Shown: one piece after another, positions 34,656-44,444 of the stretch
Numbering within the stretch: position 1 is the stretch's first letter
How the letters are laid out: each line of letters starts with the position of its first letter
Source: Microbacterium sp. UFMG61
GTDB lineage: Bacteria; Actinomycetota; Actinomycetes; Actinomycetales; Microbacteriaceae
Direction of reading: 5' to 3'
Length of the DNA stretch: 64,000 nucleotides
NCBI RefSeq assembly: GCF_015354505.1
Contig: NZ_JACAFP010000005.1
Coordinates: 186,001-250,000, forward strand
Notes under the pieces: model-generated
What the model was told of the DNA's origin: nothing
The model's input: only the letters and a program-made list of their open reading frames with translations
Databases searched by the model: none
Made by a program: the position numbers and the translations under genes

Positions 34656-35342
34656 ATGACTGATGCGCGCATCCTGGTCGTCGACGACGAGCCGAACATC
34701 CGCGACCTGCTGTCCACGGGCCTGAGCTTCGCGGGCTTCCAGGTGAAGACGGTCGCCAACGGCGCGGCCACCATCTCCGCCGTGCTGGAGGAGGAGCCCG
34801 ACCTCATCATCCTCGATGTCATGCTCCCCGACATGAACGGGTTCAGCGTGACCAAGCGTCTGCGCGGAGCGGGATTCACCGCACCGATCCTGTTCCTCAC
34901 CGCGAAGGACGGCACCGACGACAAGATCGAGGGACTCAACGCGGGTGGCGACGACTACGTCACCAAGCCGTTCAGCCTCGACGAGATCGTCGCACGCGCG
35001 CAGGCGATCCTGCGCCGCACGATGCAGGCCGACGAGGAGTCGATCATCCGCGCCGGCGAGCTGTCGATGGATCAGGACACGCACGACGTGCACGTCGGAA
35101 AGGAGCCGATCGAGCTCAGCCCGACCGAGTTCAAGCTGCTGCGCTACCTCATGCTCAACCCCAACCGCGTGCTGTCGAAGGCTCAGATCCTCGACCACGT
35201 GTGGGAGTACGACTTCAACGGCGACGCGGGCATCGTCGAGAGCTACATCTCGTATCTGCGCCGCAAGATCGATCCGCACACCGAGGAGTCGGTGATCCAG
35301 ACCAAGCGCGGATTCGGGTACATGCTCAAGGTCGGCAAGTAA
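34656..35342 (+). CDS. OmpR-family response regulator
   Basis: A 228-residue two-domain regulator. The receiver domain has the acidic pair in VVDDEP, phospho-acceptor Asp54 in LIILDVMLPDMNG, Thr in LTAKDG and Lys in YVTKPF. The C-terminal winged helix has LSPTEFKLLRYLMLNPNRVLSKAQILDHVW and SYISYLRRKID.. TKRGFGYML. CATAAT (34644-34649) sits 6 nt upstream of the ATG, so the operon is likely leaderless. The histidine kinase gene follows 54 bp downstream. The pair resembles the TcrX/TrcR-like group of actinobacteria; the signal is unknown. Confidence 0.93.
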   Translation: MTDARILVVDDEPNIRDLLSTGLSFAGFQVKTVANGAATISAVLEEEPDLIILDVMLPDMNGFSVTKRLRGAGFTAPILFLTAKDGTDDKIEGLNAGGDDYVTKPFSLDEIVARAQAILRRTMQADEESIIRAGELSMDQDTHDVHVGKEPIELSPTEFKLLRYLMLNPNRVLSKAQILDHVWEYDFNGDAGIVESYISYLRRKIDPHTEESVIQTKRGFGYMLKVGK

Positions 35343-35396
35343 CGCCGACCGCTCAGCACACCGACACCGCTCAGCATCCGTCTCGAGGAGGACCGC

Positions 35397-37088
35397 ATGG
35401 CGCGCAAGCCCGACGCGGTCACCCGCTGGTGGCGGGCGATCAGTCTGCGCGCCAAGGTCACCGGCGTGACGGTGGCCGTGCTCGCGCTCGGCCTGCTCGC
35501 GGCGGGAGTCGGAACCGTGCCTATTCTGCGCAACGCGCTCGTCAGCAACATCGAGTCGCAGCTGCCCGCGCTCGTCTCGGCCGACCTCGCGGACCGCTAC
35601 TTCGACGTGGCGATGGTCGACGGCGAGACGCACTACACACCCAAGGAGTCGCCGCGCGACTTCTTCGTCGCGATCTACGACGGCGAGGGCGTGCTGCAGA
35701 CCACGACCGGCGCCTCGGCGAACGGCTCACCGCTGTTCCCCTCGACGTTCACGCTGCTCGAGGCACAGGCGAAGAGCGACAGCACCTTCACTCTCGACGG
35801 CACGAAGGGCGCGAGCTTCCGCGCGGCGGTCGCGAGCCTGCCCGGTGAAGGCGGCGGCTCGCTGCGCATCCAGGTGGTCGCGATGCCCCTCGATTCCGCC
35901 GACCGGATCATCAGCCAGTACTTCGGCATCTACATCACGGTCGCACTCGTCACGATACTGCTGGCGGCGCTGCTCACACGGGGGCTGGTGACGCTCACCT
36001 TCCGTCGACTCGGGCAGGTCGAATCGACGGCCATGTCGATCGCCGCCGGCGACTTCAGCCAACGGCTGACCGACCTCGAGCCGACGACCGAGGTCGGACG
36101 CCTCAACTACGCCATCAACACGATGCTCGACAGGGTCGACGGCTCGCTGGCGCAGCGGGATCGCACCGTGCGGCACATGCGCCGGTTCATCGGCGATGCG
36201 AGCCACGAGCTGCGCACCCCGCTGGTGAGCGTGCGCGGATACGCCGAGCTCTACCGCATGGGTGCGATCAAGGGCGAGGAGGACACCGCCCGAGCGATGG
36301 AGCGCATCGAGAAGGAGGCGATCCGCATGGGAGTGCTCGTCGAGGACCTTCTCGCACTCGCCCGGCTCGACGAGGAGCGCGAGCCCGAGATCGAGCCGCT
36401 CGACCTGCGCCCCATCGCGCGCGACGCCGCGCTCGATCTGCGTGCCGCCGCTCCGGCCCGCACGGTGTCGGTCGTCGACCGCACGGTCGAGGCTCCGCTG
36501 ATCGACGTCACGACCCGCCCCACCCCCGTGGCGCCCGAGACACCGCAGCCCGCGCCGCGCGGCCTGTCACGCGGCACGCTGTCTCGGCTCCGGCGTCGCC
36601 CTCGCGGGGCTGAGAAGGTACCCGCGATCGACTTCACCGAGGCCACCGACATCCCGGTGCGGACTCCCCCGATCATCCTCGGCGAGGAGAACAAGGTCCG
36701 TCAGGTGGTGACGAACCTGCTGGGCAACGCCCGGCGCTTCTCGCCCGAAGAGAGCCCGATCGAGCTCGTCGTCGACGCCGACCGCGTTCGCGGCACGGGC
36801 AGCATCTCGATCGTCGACCACGGCGAGGGCATCCCCCCGCAGATCCGCGAGCAGATCTTCGAGCGCTTCTGGCGCGCTGACACGTCTCGCGCCCGCGAGA
36901 CCGGCGGTTCGGGGCTGGGACTCGCGATCGTGGCGTCGATCGTGAAGGCTCTGCACGGCAGCGTCGAGGTCTCGGAGACTCCGGGCGGCGGTGCGACCTT
37001 CACCGTCACATTCCCCCTGGCTCCTTCGCGTGCCACGCCCGCCCACCTGCTCGAGGACACGCAGCCCCTCGAGCCTCTCGACCTCTGA
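35397..37088 (+). CDS. sensor histidine kinase with long HisKA-HATPase linker
   Basis: A 563-residue kinase: TM1 (about 18-42), an extracellular sensor of about 135 residues, TM2 (about 180-205), HAMP (about 206-260), HisKA with the phospho-His in IGDASHELRTPLVSVRGYAEL (about residue 268), and a HATPase domain with N box NLLGNARRFS, G1 DHGEGIP, F box RFWRAD and G2 GGSGLGLAI. Between HisKA and the N box there is an unusual Pro/Arg/Thr-rich insert (about 360-425). The distance from the His to the N box is about 170 residues, against about 100-115 usually. GGAGG lies before the ATG. It is the cognate kinase of the regulator just upstream. Confidence 0.9.
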   Translation: MARKPDAVTRWWRAISLRAKVTGVTVAVLALGLLAAGVGTVPILRNALVSNIESQLPALVSADLADRYFDVAMVDGETHYTPKESPRDFFVAIYDGEGVLQTTTGASANGSPLFPSTFTLLEAQAKSDSTFTLDGTKGASFRAAVASLPGEGGGSLRIQVVAMPLDSADRIISQYFGIYITVALVTILLAALLTRGLVTLTFRRLGQVESTAMSIAAGDFSQRLTDLEPTTEVGRLNYAINTMLDRVDGSLAQRDRTVRHMRRFIGDASHELRTPLVSVRGYAELYRMGAIKGEEDTARAMERIEKEAIRMGVLVEDLLALARLDEEREPEIEPLDLRPIARDAALDLRAAAPARTVSVVDRTVEAPLIDVTTRPTPVAPETPQPAPRGLSRGTLSRLRRRPRGAEKVPAIDFTEATDIPVRTPPIILGEENKVRQVVTNLLGNARRFSPEESPIELVVDADRVRGTGSISIVDHGEGIPPQIREQIFERFWRADTSRARETGGSGLGLAIVASIVKALHGSVEVSETPGGGATFTVTFPLAPSRATPAHLLEDTQPLEPLDL

Positions 37089-37213
37089 GCCTCTCTCTGC
37101 ACGGACCCGCACGGCCGCCGGTTGTGCACACCGGACGGTCGCTCGCCCTCGCACGATGACCTCGCGCGCCGGGATTCTCGTACCGTCGGAACCCCATCGA
37201 CAAAGGAGTTCTC

Positions 37214-37501
37214 ATGTCCGTCTTCACCGTTGACACCGAAGCCGTCGGCGCCGCGCACGGCTCCGCTCTCGCCACCATGGAGCGCCTGCGCGCCGAGGCC
37301 GCGACCCTCATGGCCCAGCTCACACAGCTGCAGTCGACCTGGGTGGGCACCGCCTCGAACGCGTTCCAGTCCTGCGCCGAACAATGGCGAGGCGCGCAGG
37401 TCCACGTCGAGCAGGCGCTCGAATCGATCGGCACGGGGCTGGGCAGCGCGGCCACGCAGTACGCCGACGCAGACCAGTACTCGGCGAGCCTGTTCCGCTG
37501 A
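37214..37501 (+). CDS. orphan WXG100-family (Esx-like) protein
   Basis: A 95-residue helical hairpin protein with the WXG motif as WVG at residues 42-44 (LQSTWVGTASNAFQ) and the second helix RGAQVHVEQALESIGTGLGSAATQYADAD. The end DQYSASLFR lacks an obvious YxxxD/E export signal (QYADAD contains Y..D, spaced Y-A-D-A-D). Such proteins are exported by type VII secretion as dimers. No EccC-type ATPase or partner Esx gene is near, so it must use a system elsewhere or act otherwise. AAAGGAG precedes the ATG. A terminator follows. Confidence 0.88.
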   Translation: MSVFTVDTEAVGAAHGSALATMERLRAEAATLMAQLTQLQSTWVGTASNAFQSCAEQWRGAQVHVEQALESIGTGLGSAATQYADADQYSASLFR

Positions 37502-37555
37502 GCTCGGAGCCGACCCGCGCGACTCAGCAGACCGCCGAGACAGCGCGCGGACACG

Positions 37556-37589
37556 CAGAAACGCCCCGACCGAAGTCGGGGCGTTTCTG
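37556..37589. terminator. terminator between the WXG100 gene and convergent groL
   Basis: A 15-bp stem (37556-37570 with 37575-37589, CAGAAACGCCCCGAC) and CGAA tetraloop between convergent genes. Confidence 0.88.
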
Positions 37590-37623
37590 TGTCAGGACCG
37601 GAGTCCCTGATGGTGCAGAAGGA

Positions 37624-39279
<1,656 letters not shown>

Positions 39280-39306
39280 TTAGCACTCAGAGTGAGAGAG
39301 TGCTAA
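39280..39306 (-). promoter_or_regulatory. CIRCE operator (HrcA binding site) of groL
   Basis: TTAGCACTC - 9 nt - GAGTGCTAA, a perfect match to the CIRCE consensus, centred about 50 bp before the groL start. HrcA bound here represses at normal temperature. Confidence 0.97.
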
Positions 39307-39352
39307 CGCCATTCTGGCACTCGACCCCACCGAGTGCAAGCTGCAGGAGGTA

Positions 39353-39931
39353 CTACGGAGCGGGCGTCTCCTCGACGTCGGTCGCGGCGCCCGAGACCCG
39401 GTCGAGGCCGATCACGACGGTGAGCTGCTTCTGCCCCTCCTCGGTCTCCCCGAGGTAGAAGTCGCTCTGCTGCACATCGGCGCCGCCGATGAGTCCCGCC
39501 AGTCCGATCGCCGCGAGTTCGTCCTCGGCGGCGACGTAATAGACCGTGGTGGTCGTGAAGTCCTCGCTCGTGCTGTCGCTGGCGAAGACGGTCTCGGCCG
39601 GCCACCCGTTGTTGATCAGCACCGCACGCATGTCCTCGTCGAGGGCCTCGTCGGCGGTGGCGTTGAGGATCATCACGGAATAGGACGTGTCGATCACGCC
39701 CGTCTCCTCGGGGATCGGGGTGAGCGTGGGCGCCGCCTCGGGGAACGGCGTGATGCGCCCCATCACGATCAGAGAGCCGAAGATGCCTGCGACCACGAGC
39801 ACCAGAGCGGCCACGAACGACCACAGCAGGACCACCCACCCGTTCATGCCGGGGGCTTCGGCGCGGTGCGCGCCCACACGTCCGGAAGAGCGGGGCACGT
39901 CATCGAATCGGTCTCGGGTGGGCTTTGACAC
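39353..39931 (-). CDS. membrane-anchored LytR_C domain protein
   Basis: A 192-residue protein with a cytoplasmic N-terminus, one membrane helix (about 30-58, WVVLLWSFVAALVLVVAGIFGSLIVMG) and an extracellular LytR C-terminal (LytR_C) domain (about 80-180: YSVMILNATADEALDEDMRAVLINNGWPAETVFASDS... TTVYYVAAEDELAAIGLAGLIG). It lacks the LytR-CpsA-Psr catalytic domain, so it is probably a cell-envelope binding protein rather than a glycan ligase. TAGCAT lies 6 nt before its GTG (39931). It follows the DUF3263 gene on the same strand; this order is conserved in actinobacteria. Confidence 0.85.
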   Translation of the reverse strand: MSKPTRDRFDDVPRSSGRVGAHRAEAPGMNGWVVLLWSFVAALVLVVAGIFGSLIVMGRITPFPEAAPTLTPIPEETGVIDTSYSVMILNATADEALDEDMRAVLINNGWPAETVFASDSTSEDFTTTTVYYVAAEDELAAIGLAGLIGGADVQQSDFYLGETEEGQKQLTVVIGLDRVSGAATDVEETPAP

Positions 39932-40008
39932 CCCTCGATGCTACTGGCACCGACCTGGACATCCGCGCCACGCCCGACCGCGCGGCGCAGCCGATTCCCG
40001 CCGGTCGG

Positions 40009-40266
40009 TCAGCCGACGAAGCCCGGGGTCCGAGTCGACCGGCGCATCGCGCGCGCATCGCGGATGCGGCGGAGGCGGCCCACGAGCATGGGGTCGTACT
40101 CGAGCGCGACGTCTGACTCGATGAGGCGGCCGAGCAGCTGGTAGTAGCGGGCCGAGCTCATGCCGAGCTGCGCGCGGATGGCCTCCTCCTTCGCGCCGCT
40201 GTGCCGCGGCCAGGCGGTCTCCAGCGCGAAGATGGCGCGATCGCGCTCGGTCATCTCTCCCAGCAT
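40009..40266 (-). CDS. DUF3263 helix-turn-helix-like small protein
   Basis: An 85-residue, mostly helical protein of the actinobacterial DUF3263 family: MTERDRAIFALETAWPRHSGAKEEAIRAQLGMSSARYYQLLGRLIESDVALEYDPMLVGRLRRIRDAR. The RAQLGMSSARYYQLL part looks like a helix-turn-helix, so DNA binding is plausible, but no function is established. TACTCT lies 6 nt before the start. An alternative start is the internal Met (MTERD, 40254). The LytR_C gene follows 77 bp downstream. Confidence 0.8.
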   Translation of the reverse strand: MLGEMTERDRAIFALETAWPRHSGAKEEAIRAQLGMSSARYYQLLGRLIESDVALEYDPMLVGRLRRIRDARAMRRSTRTPGFVG

Positions 40267-40284
40267 GAGATCAGAGTAGGTCGA

Positions 40285-41268
40285 TCAGACGCCCGCGGCG
40301 GCGCGCCACTCCCACGATCGTCCGAGCGGATCGGCCGACGCCCGCACGCGTCCGTCGAGCGCGACCACGAAATCGGGCCAGGTGTCGGCGTCGACGGCCG
40401 GCTCCCACACGTCGAGCAGCGCGGGCGGATCGATCGTGATCCAGCGCGCCGGCAATCGGCGGATGCGGTCGACGAGCGCCTGACGCGCCTCCCGAGGGAT
40501 GTGGACCAGCACTCCCGGGGTCGTGACGACGAGGGTCGCATCCTGCGGCGCACGCGCGGCGAGCTCCTCAAGGTGTTCGAGAGCGTCTCCGGCGACGAGA
40601 TGAGGGGGCGCGTCCGCCGCGATGTCGAGCGCAGCGATGACACGTTGCTCTCGCCCCTCCTCCCCCGGCCAGACGAGGCCCTGCAGCCAGCGACGGTCTC
40701 GGTCGTTCCCCGCGTCGAGCGGCGTGAGGTCGATCCCGGCCCGCCACACCACCTCGGGCAGCCGCATCGGCGGGAGGGCGCCCCCCACCCGGCTGTGCAG
40801 CACGACCTCCGACGGGCCGTCGGCCGGGTCCAGCGCGAGGCGCACCGCGCCGTCGGCATCCGTGAAACGGTAGGAATAGCGGTCGGGATACAGACACAGC
40901 CCCGCGGAGGCGCCGATCTCGAGCAGCGCGAGGGGACCCTCGATCTCGGAGAGCACGGGCAGCAGCGGCGCGAGCCGCAACGGCTCGTTGGTCTGCAGCC
41001 GTCGCGCGGTGCACTCGGCCACGATCTCGTCGGCATGGGCTGTCACGAACGCGCGCCAGCCGCCGTAGTCGCCGAGCTCTGCGCCCAGCATCCGGGTCAC
41101 GGCGAACACCAGCGGCGGCTGGCGCCGATTCTCGGGGATGCGCGCGAGAACGGCGCTGACCCCCGGATCGCCCGCGACTCCTGCGGCCCACTCGGCGTAC
41201 AGCTCGCTGCGACCGGGCGCCTCGTGCTCGGCGAAGCGGGCGTAGCGCTGCTGCACGGCATCCGTCAT
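40285..41268 (-). CDS. DUF2332 family protein
   Basis: A 327-residue soluble protein of the DUF2332 family: RYARFAEHEAPGRSELYAEWAAGVAGDP at the start, LLEIGASAGLCLYPDRYSYRF (a methyltransferase-like Gly-rich loop after a beta strand) in the middle and WLQGLVWPGEEGREQRVIAALDIA. The LEIGASAGLCL block suggests a Rossmann-type, perhaps SAM-binding, fold; no activity is known to me. The start at 41268 (MTDAVQQ) is chosen because GAGAAT lies 6 nt upstream and the longer frame runs into msrB. It is divergent from msrB. Confidence 0.82.
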   Translation of the reverse strand: MTDAVQQRYARFAEHEAPGRSELYAEWAAGVAGDPGVSAVLARIPENRRQPPLVFAVTRMLGAELGDYGGWRAFVTAHADEIVAECTARRLQTNEPLRLAPLLPVLSEIEGPLALLEIGASAGLCLYPDRYSYRFTDADGAVRLALDPADGPSEVVLHSRVGGALPPMRLPEVVWRAGIDLTPLDAGNDRDRRWLQGLVWPGEEGREQRVIAALDIAADAPPHLVAGDALEHLEELAARAPQDATLVVTTPGVLVHIPREARQALVDRIRRLPARWITIDPPALLDVWEPAVDADTWPDFVVALDGRVRASADPLGRSWEWRAAAGV

Positions 41269-41338
41269 GCGTCCATTCTCTCGTGACCCCGCCCGCCTCC
41301 GGACGCGAGAGAATGGAGCGGAACCCCCAGGAGGACTC

Positions 41339-41743
41339 ATGTCGTACAGCGTGGACAAGACCGAAGAAGAGTGGCGCGAAGAGCTCGGCGACGAGCAGTA
41401 TGCGGTGCTGCGCCAGGCAGCCACCGAACGCGCCTGGACGGGCGAGCTGCTCGACGAGGGACGAGCCGGCCTCTACACGTGCGGCGCGTGCGACGCCGAG
41501 CTGTTCAAGAGCGGCACCAAGTTCGACTCCGGCTGCGGCTGGCCGAGCTTCTACGAGTCGATCCGTCCCGACGCGGTCGAGCTGATCGAGGACACGAGCC
41601 TGGGAATGGTGCGCACCGAGGTGCGCTGCGCCGCATGCGGCTCGCACCTCGGTCACGTCTTCCCCGACGGATTCGGCACGCCCACCGGCGACCGGTACTG
41701 CATGAACTCGATCGCACTGAACTTCACACCGGAAGAGTCGTGA
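41339..41743 (+). CDS. msrB: peptide-methionine (R)-S-oxide reductase
   Basis: Reduces methionine-R-sulfoxide in proteins with electrons from thioredoxin. The 134-residue protein has the zinc cysteines CGAC (48-51) and CAAC, and the active-site region FPDGFGTPTGDRYCMNSIALNF, where the C in RYCMNS is the catalytic cysteine. SGCGWPSFYESI is the conserved substrate region. The ATG at 41339 has AGGAGG-type SD 5 nt upstream. The next gene's GTG overlaps the msrB stop. Confidence 0.97.
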   Translation: MSYSVDKTEEEWREELGDEQYAVLRQAATERAWTGELLDEGRAGLYTCGACDAELFKSGTKFDSGCGWPSFYESIRPDAVELIEDTSLGMVRTEVRCAACGSHLGHVFPDGFGTPTGDRYCMNSIALNFTPEES

Positions 41744-42297
41744 GCGCGCTCGACGCCGTTCGAGCCCGACAGTCCTGGTCGAAGGTCACCGACGACGCCC
41801 CCTCGCACGACGAGCTGCTGACGTTCGTGGCGGCGGCTGGCCGCGTCGCCGATCACTCCTCCCTGCGCCCCTGGCGGCTCATCGAGCTGCGTGGCTCCGA
41901 CCGCGATGTGCTCGGGGCAGCGATCGCCAAGGCGGAGGGCGACAAGTCCCCCTCGTCGAAGCCGCGACGCGCCCCCCTGCTGATCGCGGTTGTCGCGAGC
42001 TACCGCAAGAGCTCGAAGGTACCGCGATGGGAGCAGGAGGCCGTGGCCTCGGGCGTCGCCCACGTGCTCAGCCTGCTTCTCGACGAGGCCGGCTGGGGCG
42101 TGCTGTGGCGCACCGGGAGCTACACCCGCTCGAAGGCGGTGGCCAAGGCCCACGGCATCGGCAAGGACGAGGAGCTCCTCGGGTGGCTGTACGTCGGCGG
42201 CAAGCCCGCAGGCAAGAAGGCCGGACGCCGCAAGCCGGTCGATGCGCGCACGTTCGTGACGCGGATGCCGGTCGCGAAGGCGTCGAAGAAGAAGTAG
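41740..42297 (+). CDS. nitroreductase-family protein
   Basis: A 185-residue protein with the nitroreductase FMN-binding layout: VRARQSWSKVTDDAPSHDELLTFVAAAGRVADHSSLRPWRLIEL (phosphate and ribityl contacts), RAPLLIAVVASYRKSSKVPRWEQEAVASGVAHVLSLLLDEAGWGVLWRTG and LLGWLYVGGKP. The first motif normally has RxS/R before it; RQSWSK fits. It ends in Lys/Arg-rich KKAGRRKP and KASKKK. It probably reduces nitro or quinone compounds with NAD(P)H. GTG at 41740 overlaps msrB by 4 nt. Its stop abuts the stop of the convergent transporter gene. Confidence 0.85.
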   Translation: MSALDAVRARQSWSKVTDDAPSHDELLTFVAAAGRVADHSSLRPWRLIELRGSDRDVLGAAIAKAEGDKSPSSKPRRAPLLIAVVASYRKSSKVPRWEQEAVASGVAHVLSLLLDEAGWGVLWRTGSYTRSKAVAKAHGIGKDEELLGWLYVGGKPAGKKAGRRKPVDARTFVTRMPVAKASKKK

Positions 42298-43239
42298 TCA
42301 GGGGCGCCTGCGCCGTGGCAGCGCGACGACGACGGATGCCACGGCGACCGCGACCATCCCGATGATCTGCCAGGGAGCGGGTCCTGCCGCCGCGGGCCAG
42401 ATCAGATCGATGACCACTGAGGTCGCGAGCTGGCCGAGCACGGACCCGAGTCCCATCAGCAGCACCCCGGTGTGCGCCACGATGAACGTCCCGAGCAGGA
42501 TGTACGCCGCTCCCAGGACACCGCCGAGGTAGAGCCAGGGCTCGGTGGGCGGCGCATCGGGAACCCCGCGAACGCCGACGCTGACGCCCGCGGCGATCAT
42601 CAGCACCGCGGTGCCGGCGATGAAGCTCATCATGGTCGCGGCGAGCGGCGAGTGCACGCGCTGCGACAGTCGGCCGTTGGTCGCGGCCTGCCAGGCGATG
42701 CCCACACCTGCCGCGAACGGCAGCAGCAGCATCCACAGGGGGGCGGTGGCCAGCACATCGCCGCTGAGCGAGATCCCCACGGCGGCGAGCGCGAGCGCGC
42801 CGCCGGCCACGCGTCCGGGCGTGACGGCGACGACCCCCGCGGGACCGAACCCGACGCGGTCGAGCACGAGGCCGTGCAGCGTCTGGCCCGCGACGACGCC
42901 GACCGTGAAGAGCGAGACTCCGAGCACGCCCGCCGTGATGCCCTGCGCAGAGACGGTGAGCGCACCGCAGGCGCCGCCGAGGAGCATCCAGAACGGGATG
43001 CTGCGATCGCGGATGCCGTCGCGCAGCCGACCGACGCCTCGACGGGCCGACGGCAGGCAGACGATCACGACGATCAGGGTGAGGAAGCCGACCGCGAACG
43101 AGATGAGACCCGCGACGATGCCGTTGTCGACCCTGACGCCGAGCACGCCGTTGATGCGCGCCTGGATCGCCGTCATGACGCCGATCGCGACTGCTCCGCC
43201 GAGGGCGGCGGGTGCGGAGAGGCGGCGGGTCGGGGTCAC
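42298..43239 (-). CDS. YdcZ-type DMT-family transporter
   Basis: A 313-residue membrane protein with ten helices made from two similar halves (GGAVAIGVMTAIQARINGVLGVRVDNGIVAGLISFAVGFLTL and a second GVGIAWQAATNGRLSQRVHSPLAATMMSFIAGT). The paired Q-x-x-x-N-G/ATxSxF features are typical of the DMT_YdcZ family. A small-metabolite exporter is likely, substrate unknown. TAGGGT lies 6 nt before the GTG at 43239. The stop codon lies right against that of the nitroreductase gene, with no spacer. Confidence 0.88.
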   Translation of the reverse strand: MTPTRRLSAPAALGGAVAIGVMTAIQARINGVLGVRVDNGIVAGLISFAVGFLTLIVVIVCLPSARRGVGRLRDGIRDRSIPFWMLLGGACGALTVSAQGITAGVLGVSLFTVGVVAGQTLHGLVLDRVGFGPAGVVAVTPGRVAGGALALAAVGISLSGDVLATAPLWMLLLPFAAGVGIAWQAATNGRLSQRVHSPLAATMMSFIAGTAVLMIAAGVSVGVRGVPDAPPTEPWLYLGGVLGAAYILLGTFIVAHTGVLLMGLGSVLGQLATSVVIDLIWPAAAGPAPWQIIGMVAVAVASVVVALPRRRRP

Positions 43240-43315
43240 TCATCGACCCTAGTGCGGCGCTGCGCGCGGGCGGATCCGGGCACCCGATGTCGGCGCCCCG
43301 GCGTACCCTGGCTGC

Positions 43316-43984
43316 ATGTGCGCGAGCTATGGTCTGGATCCTCGATTCACCGACGCCGAGCTCCTCGCTGCCGCCGACGAGGCGGTGCTCGAGGGGCTCC
43401 GCGGCTGGGCGGAGCGGAACGCCGGCGAGACAGTGCGCCCGACGGGCAAGAATCTCCGGAACCTCAATCCGATCGTCACGCAGCCCGAGACCACACCGAC
43501 TCTCGAACCGGCCTGGTGGGGCTTTCTCGTCGGGGGCGAGCCGTCGAAGTTCCCCTCGATCAACACTCGGTCCGAGCGGCTGCAGGATCGCCCCGGCGGG
43601 CTGAAGAGCAGAGCGCTCGTGCCGGCGACCAGCTGGTACGAGATGAAGAAGCCCGAGCGGGTGTGGCACGAGTTCCTCGTCGACGACGGGGCTCTGTTCG
43701 GCATGGCTGCGGTGACGCAGCACGGTCGCACCGCCGACGGCCAGTCGTTCACCTGCTACTCGATCGTGATGAGGCCGGCACCACCGCACCTCGCACACAT
43801 CCACGACCGGATGCCGGTGCTGATCCCCGCGTCGCTGAGCGGCGACTGGCTCACCGCCGAGCCGGGCAGAGAGATCATCGACGAGGCTCTGCTCGCCGCC
43901 GCGACACTCGACGAGCGCGTGCAGGTGGCACCCCGCGCCGCCAACACCCCCTCGGCCGAGAACACGTCAGAGCGGCTGTTCTGA
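43316..43984 (+). CDS. SRAP/HMCES-family abasic-site protein (YedK-like)
   Basis: SRAP proteins form a thiazolidine DNA-protein crosslink with abasic sites in single-stranded DNA. The 222-residue protein keeps all key residues: Cys2 (MCASYG, nucleophile after Met removal), Asn in SINTRSE, Glu in SWYEMKKPE and His in HIHDRMPV. The family's usual length is about 220-230. TACCCT (43304-43309) lies 6 nt before the ATG, giving a leaderless mRNA, in which Cys2 is exposed by methionine removal. A MmcQ/YjbR gene follows 4 bp later. Confidence 0.95.
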   Translation: MCASYGLDPRFTDAELLAAADEAVLEGLRGWAERNAGETVRPTGKNLRNLNPIVTQPETTPTLEPAWWGFLVGGEPSKFPSINTRSERLQDRPGGLKSRALVPATSWYEMKKPERVWHEFLVDDGALFGMAAVTQHGRTADGQSFTCYSIVMRPAPPHLAHIHDRMPVLIPASLSGDWLTAEPGREIIDEALLAAATLDERVQVAPRAANTPSAENTSERLF

Positions 43985-43988
43985 GCGC

Positions 43989-44384
43989 GTGGACGCGACT
44001 CGGCTGATCGCCGTCGCCATGGAGCGCGCAGAGGAGCTGCCCGGTTCCGAGCGCGAGAACCCCTTCGGCCCCGAGTGGGACGTCTATAAGGTGCGCGGAA
44101 AAGTCTTCCTGCTCATTCCGCTCGACGACACCGGACGCGTCACGCTCAAGTCCCATCCCGACGATGCCGTCGCGCTGCGCGAGACCTTCGCCGACATCGT
44201 CCCCGGGTACCACATGAACAAGAAGCACTGGATCACGCTGCTCCCCGGGCCCTCTCTCGAAGACGAGCTCGTCACCGAACTGATCACCGAGTCCTACCGG
44301 TTGGTCGTCGAGAAGCTGCCGAAAGCCCGGCGACCGGTCGATCCGGCAGTGTTCGGCATCCGCCGTGAGGATGACCCGCGCTGA
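43989..44384 (+). CDS. MmcQ/YjbR-family protein
   Basis: A 131-residue protein of the MmcQ/YjbR family: ENPFGPEWDVYKVRGKVFLLIPLDDTGRVTLKSHPDDAVALRETFADIVPGYHMNKKHWITLLP. The fold is CyaY-like, and members are proposed DNA-binding proteins from their DNA-binding-like surface, but no enzyme activity is known. GTG at 43989 is 4 bp after the SRAP stop. The pairing with SRAP suggests a nucleic-acid role. Confidence 0.9.
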   Translation: MDATRLIAVAMERAEELPGSERENPFGPEWDVYKVRGKVFLLIPLDDTGRVTLKSHPDDAVALRETFADIVPGYHMNKKHWITLLPGPSLEDELVTELITESYRLVVEKLPKARRPVDPAVFGIRREDDPR

Positions 44385-44444
44385 GGCGTGAACGGTACCC
44401 CGGGAGGACGCGCTCGCGACCACCCGGTCTGTAGCGTCGAAGAC

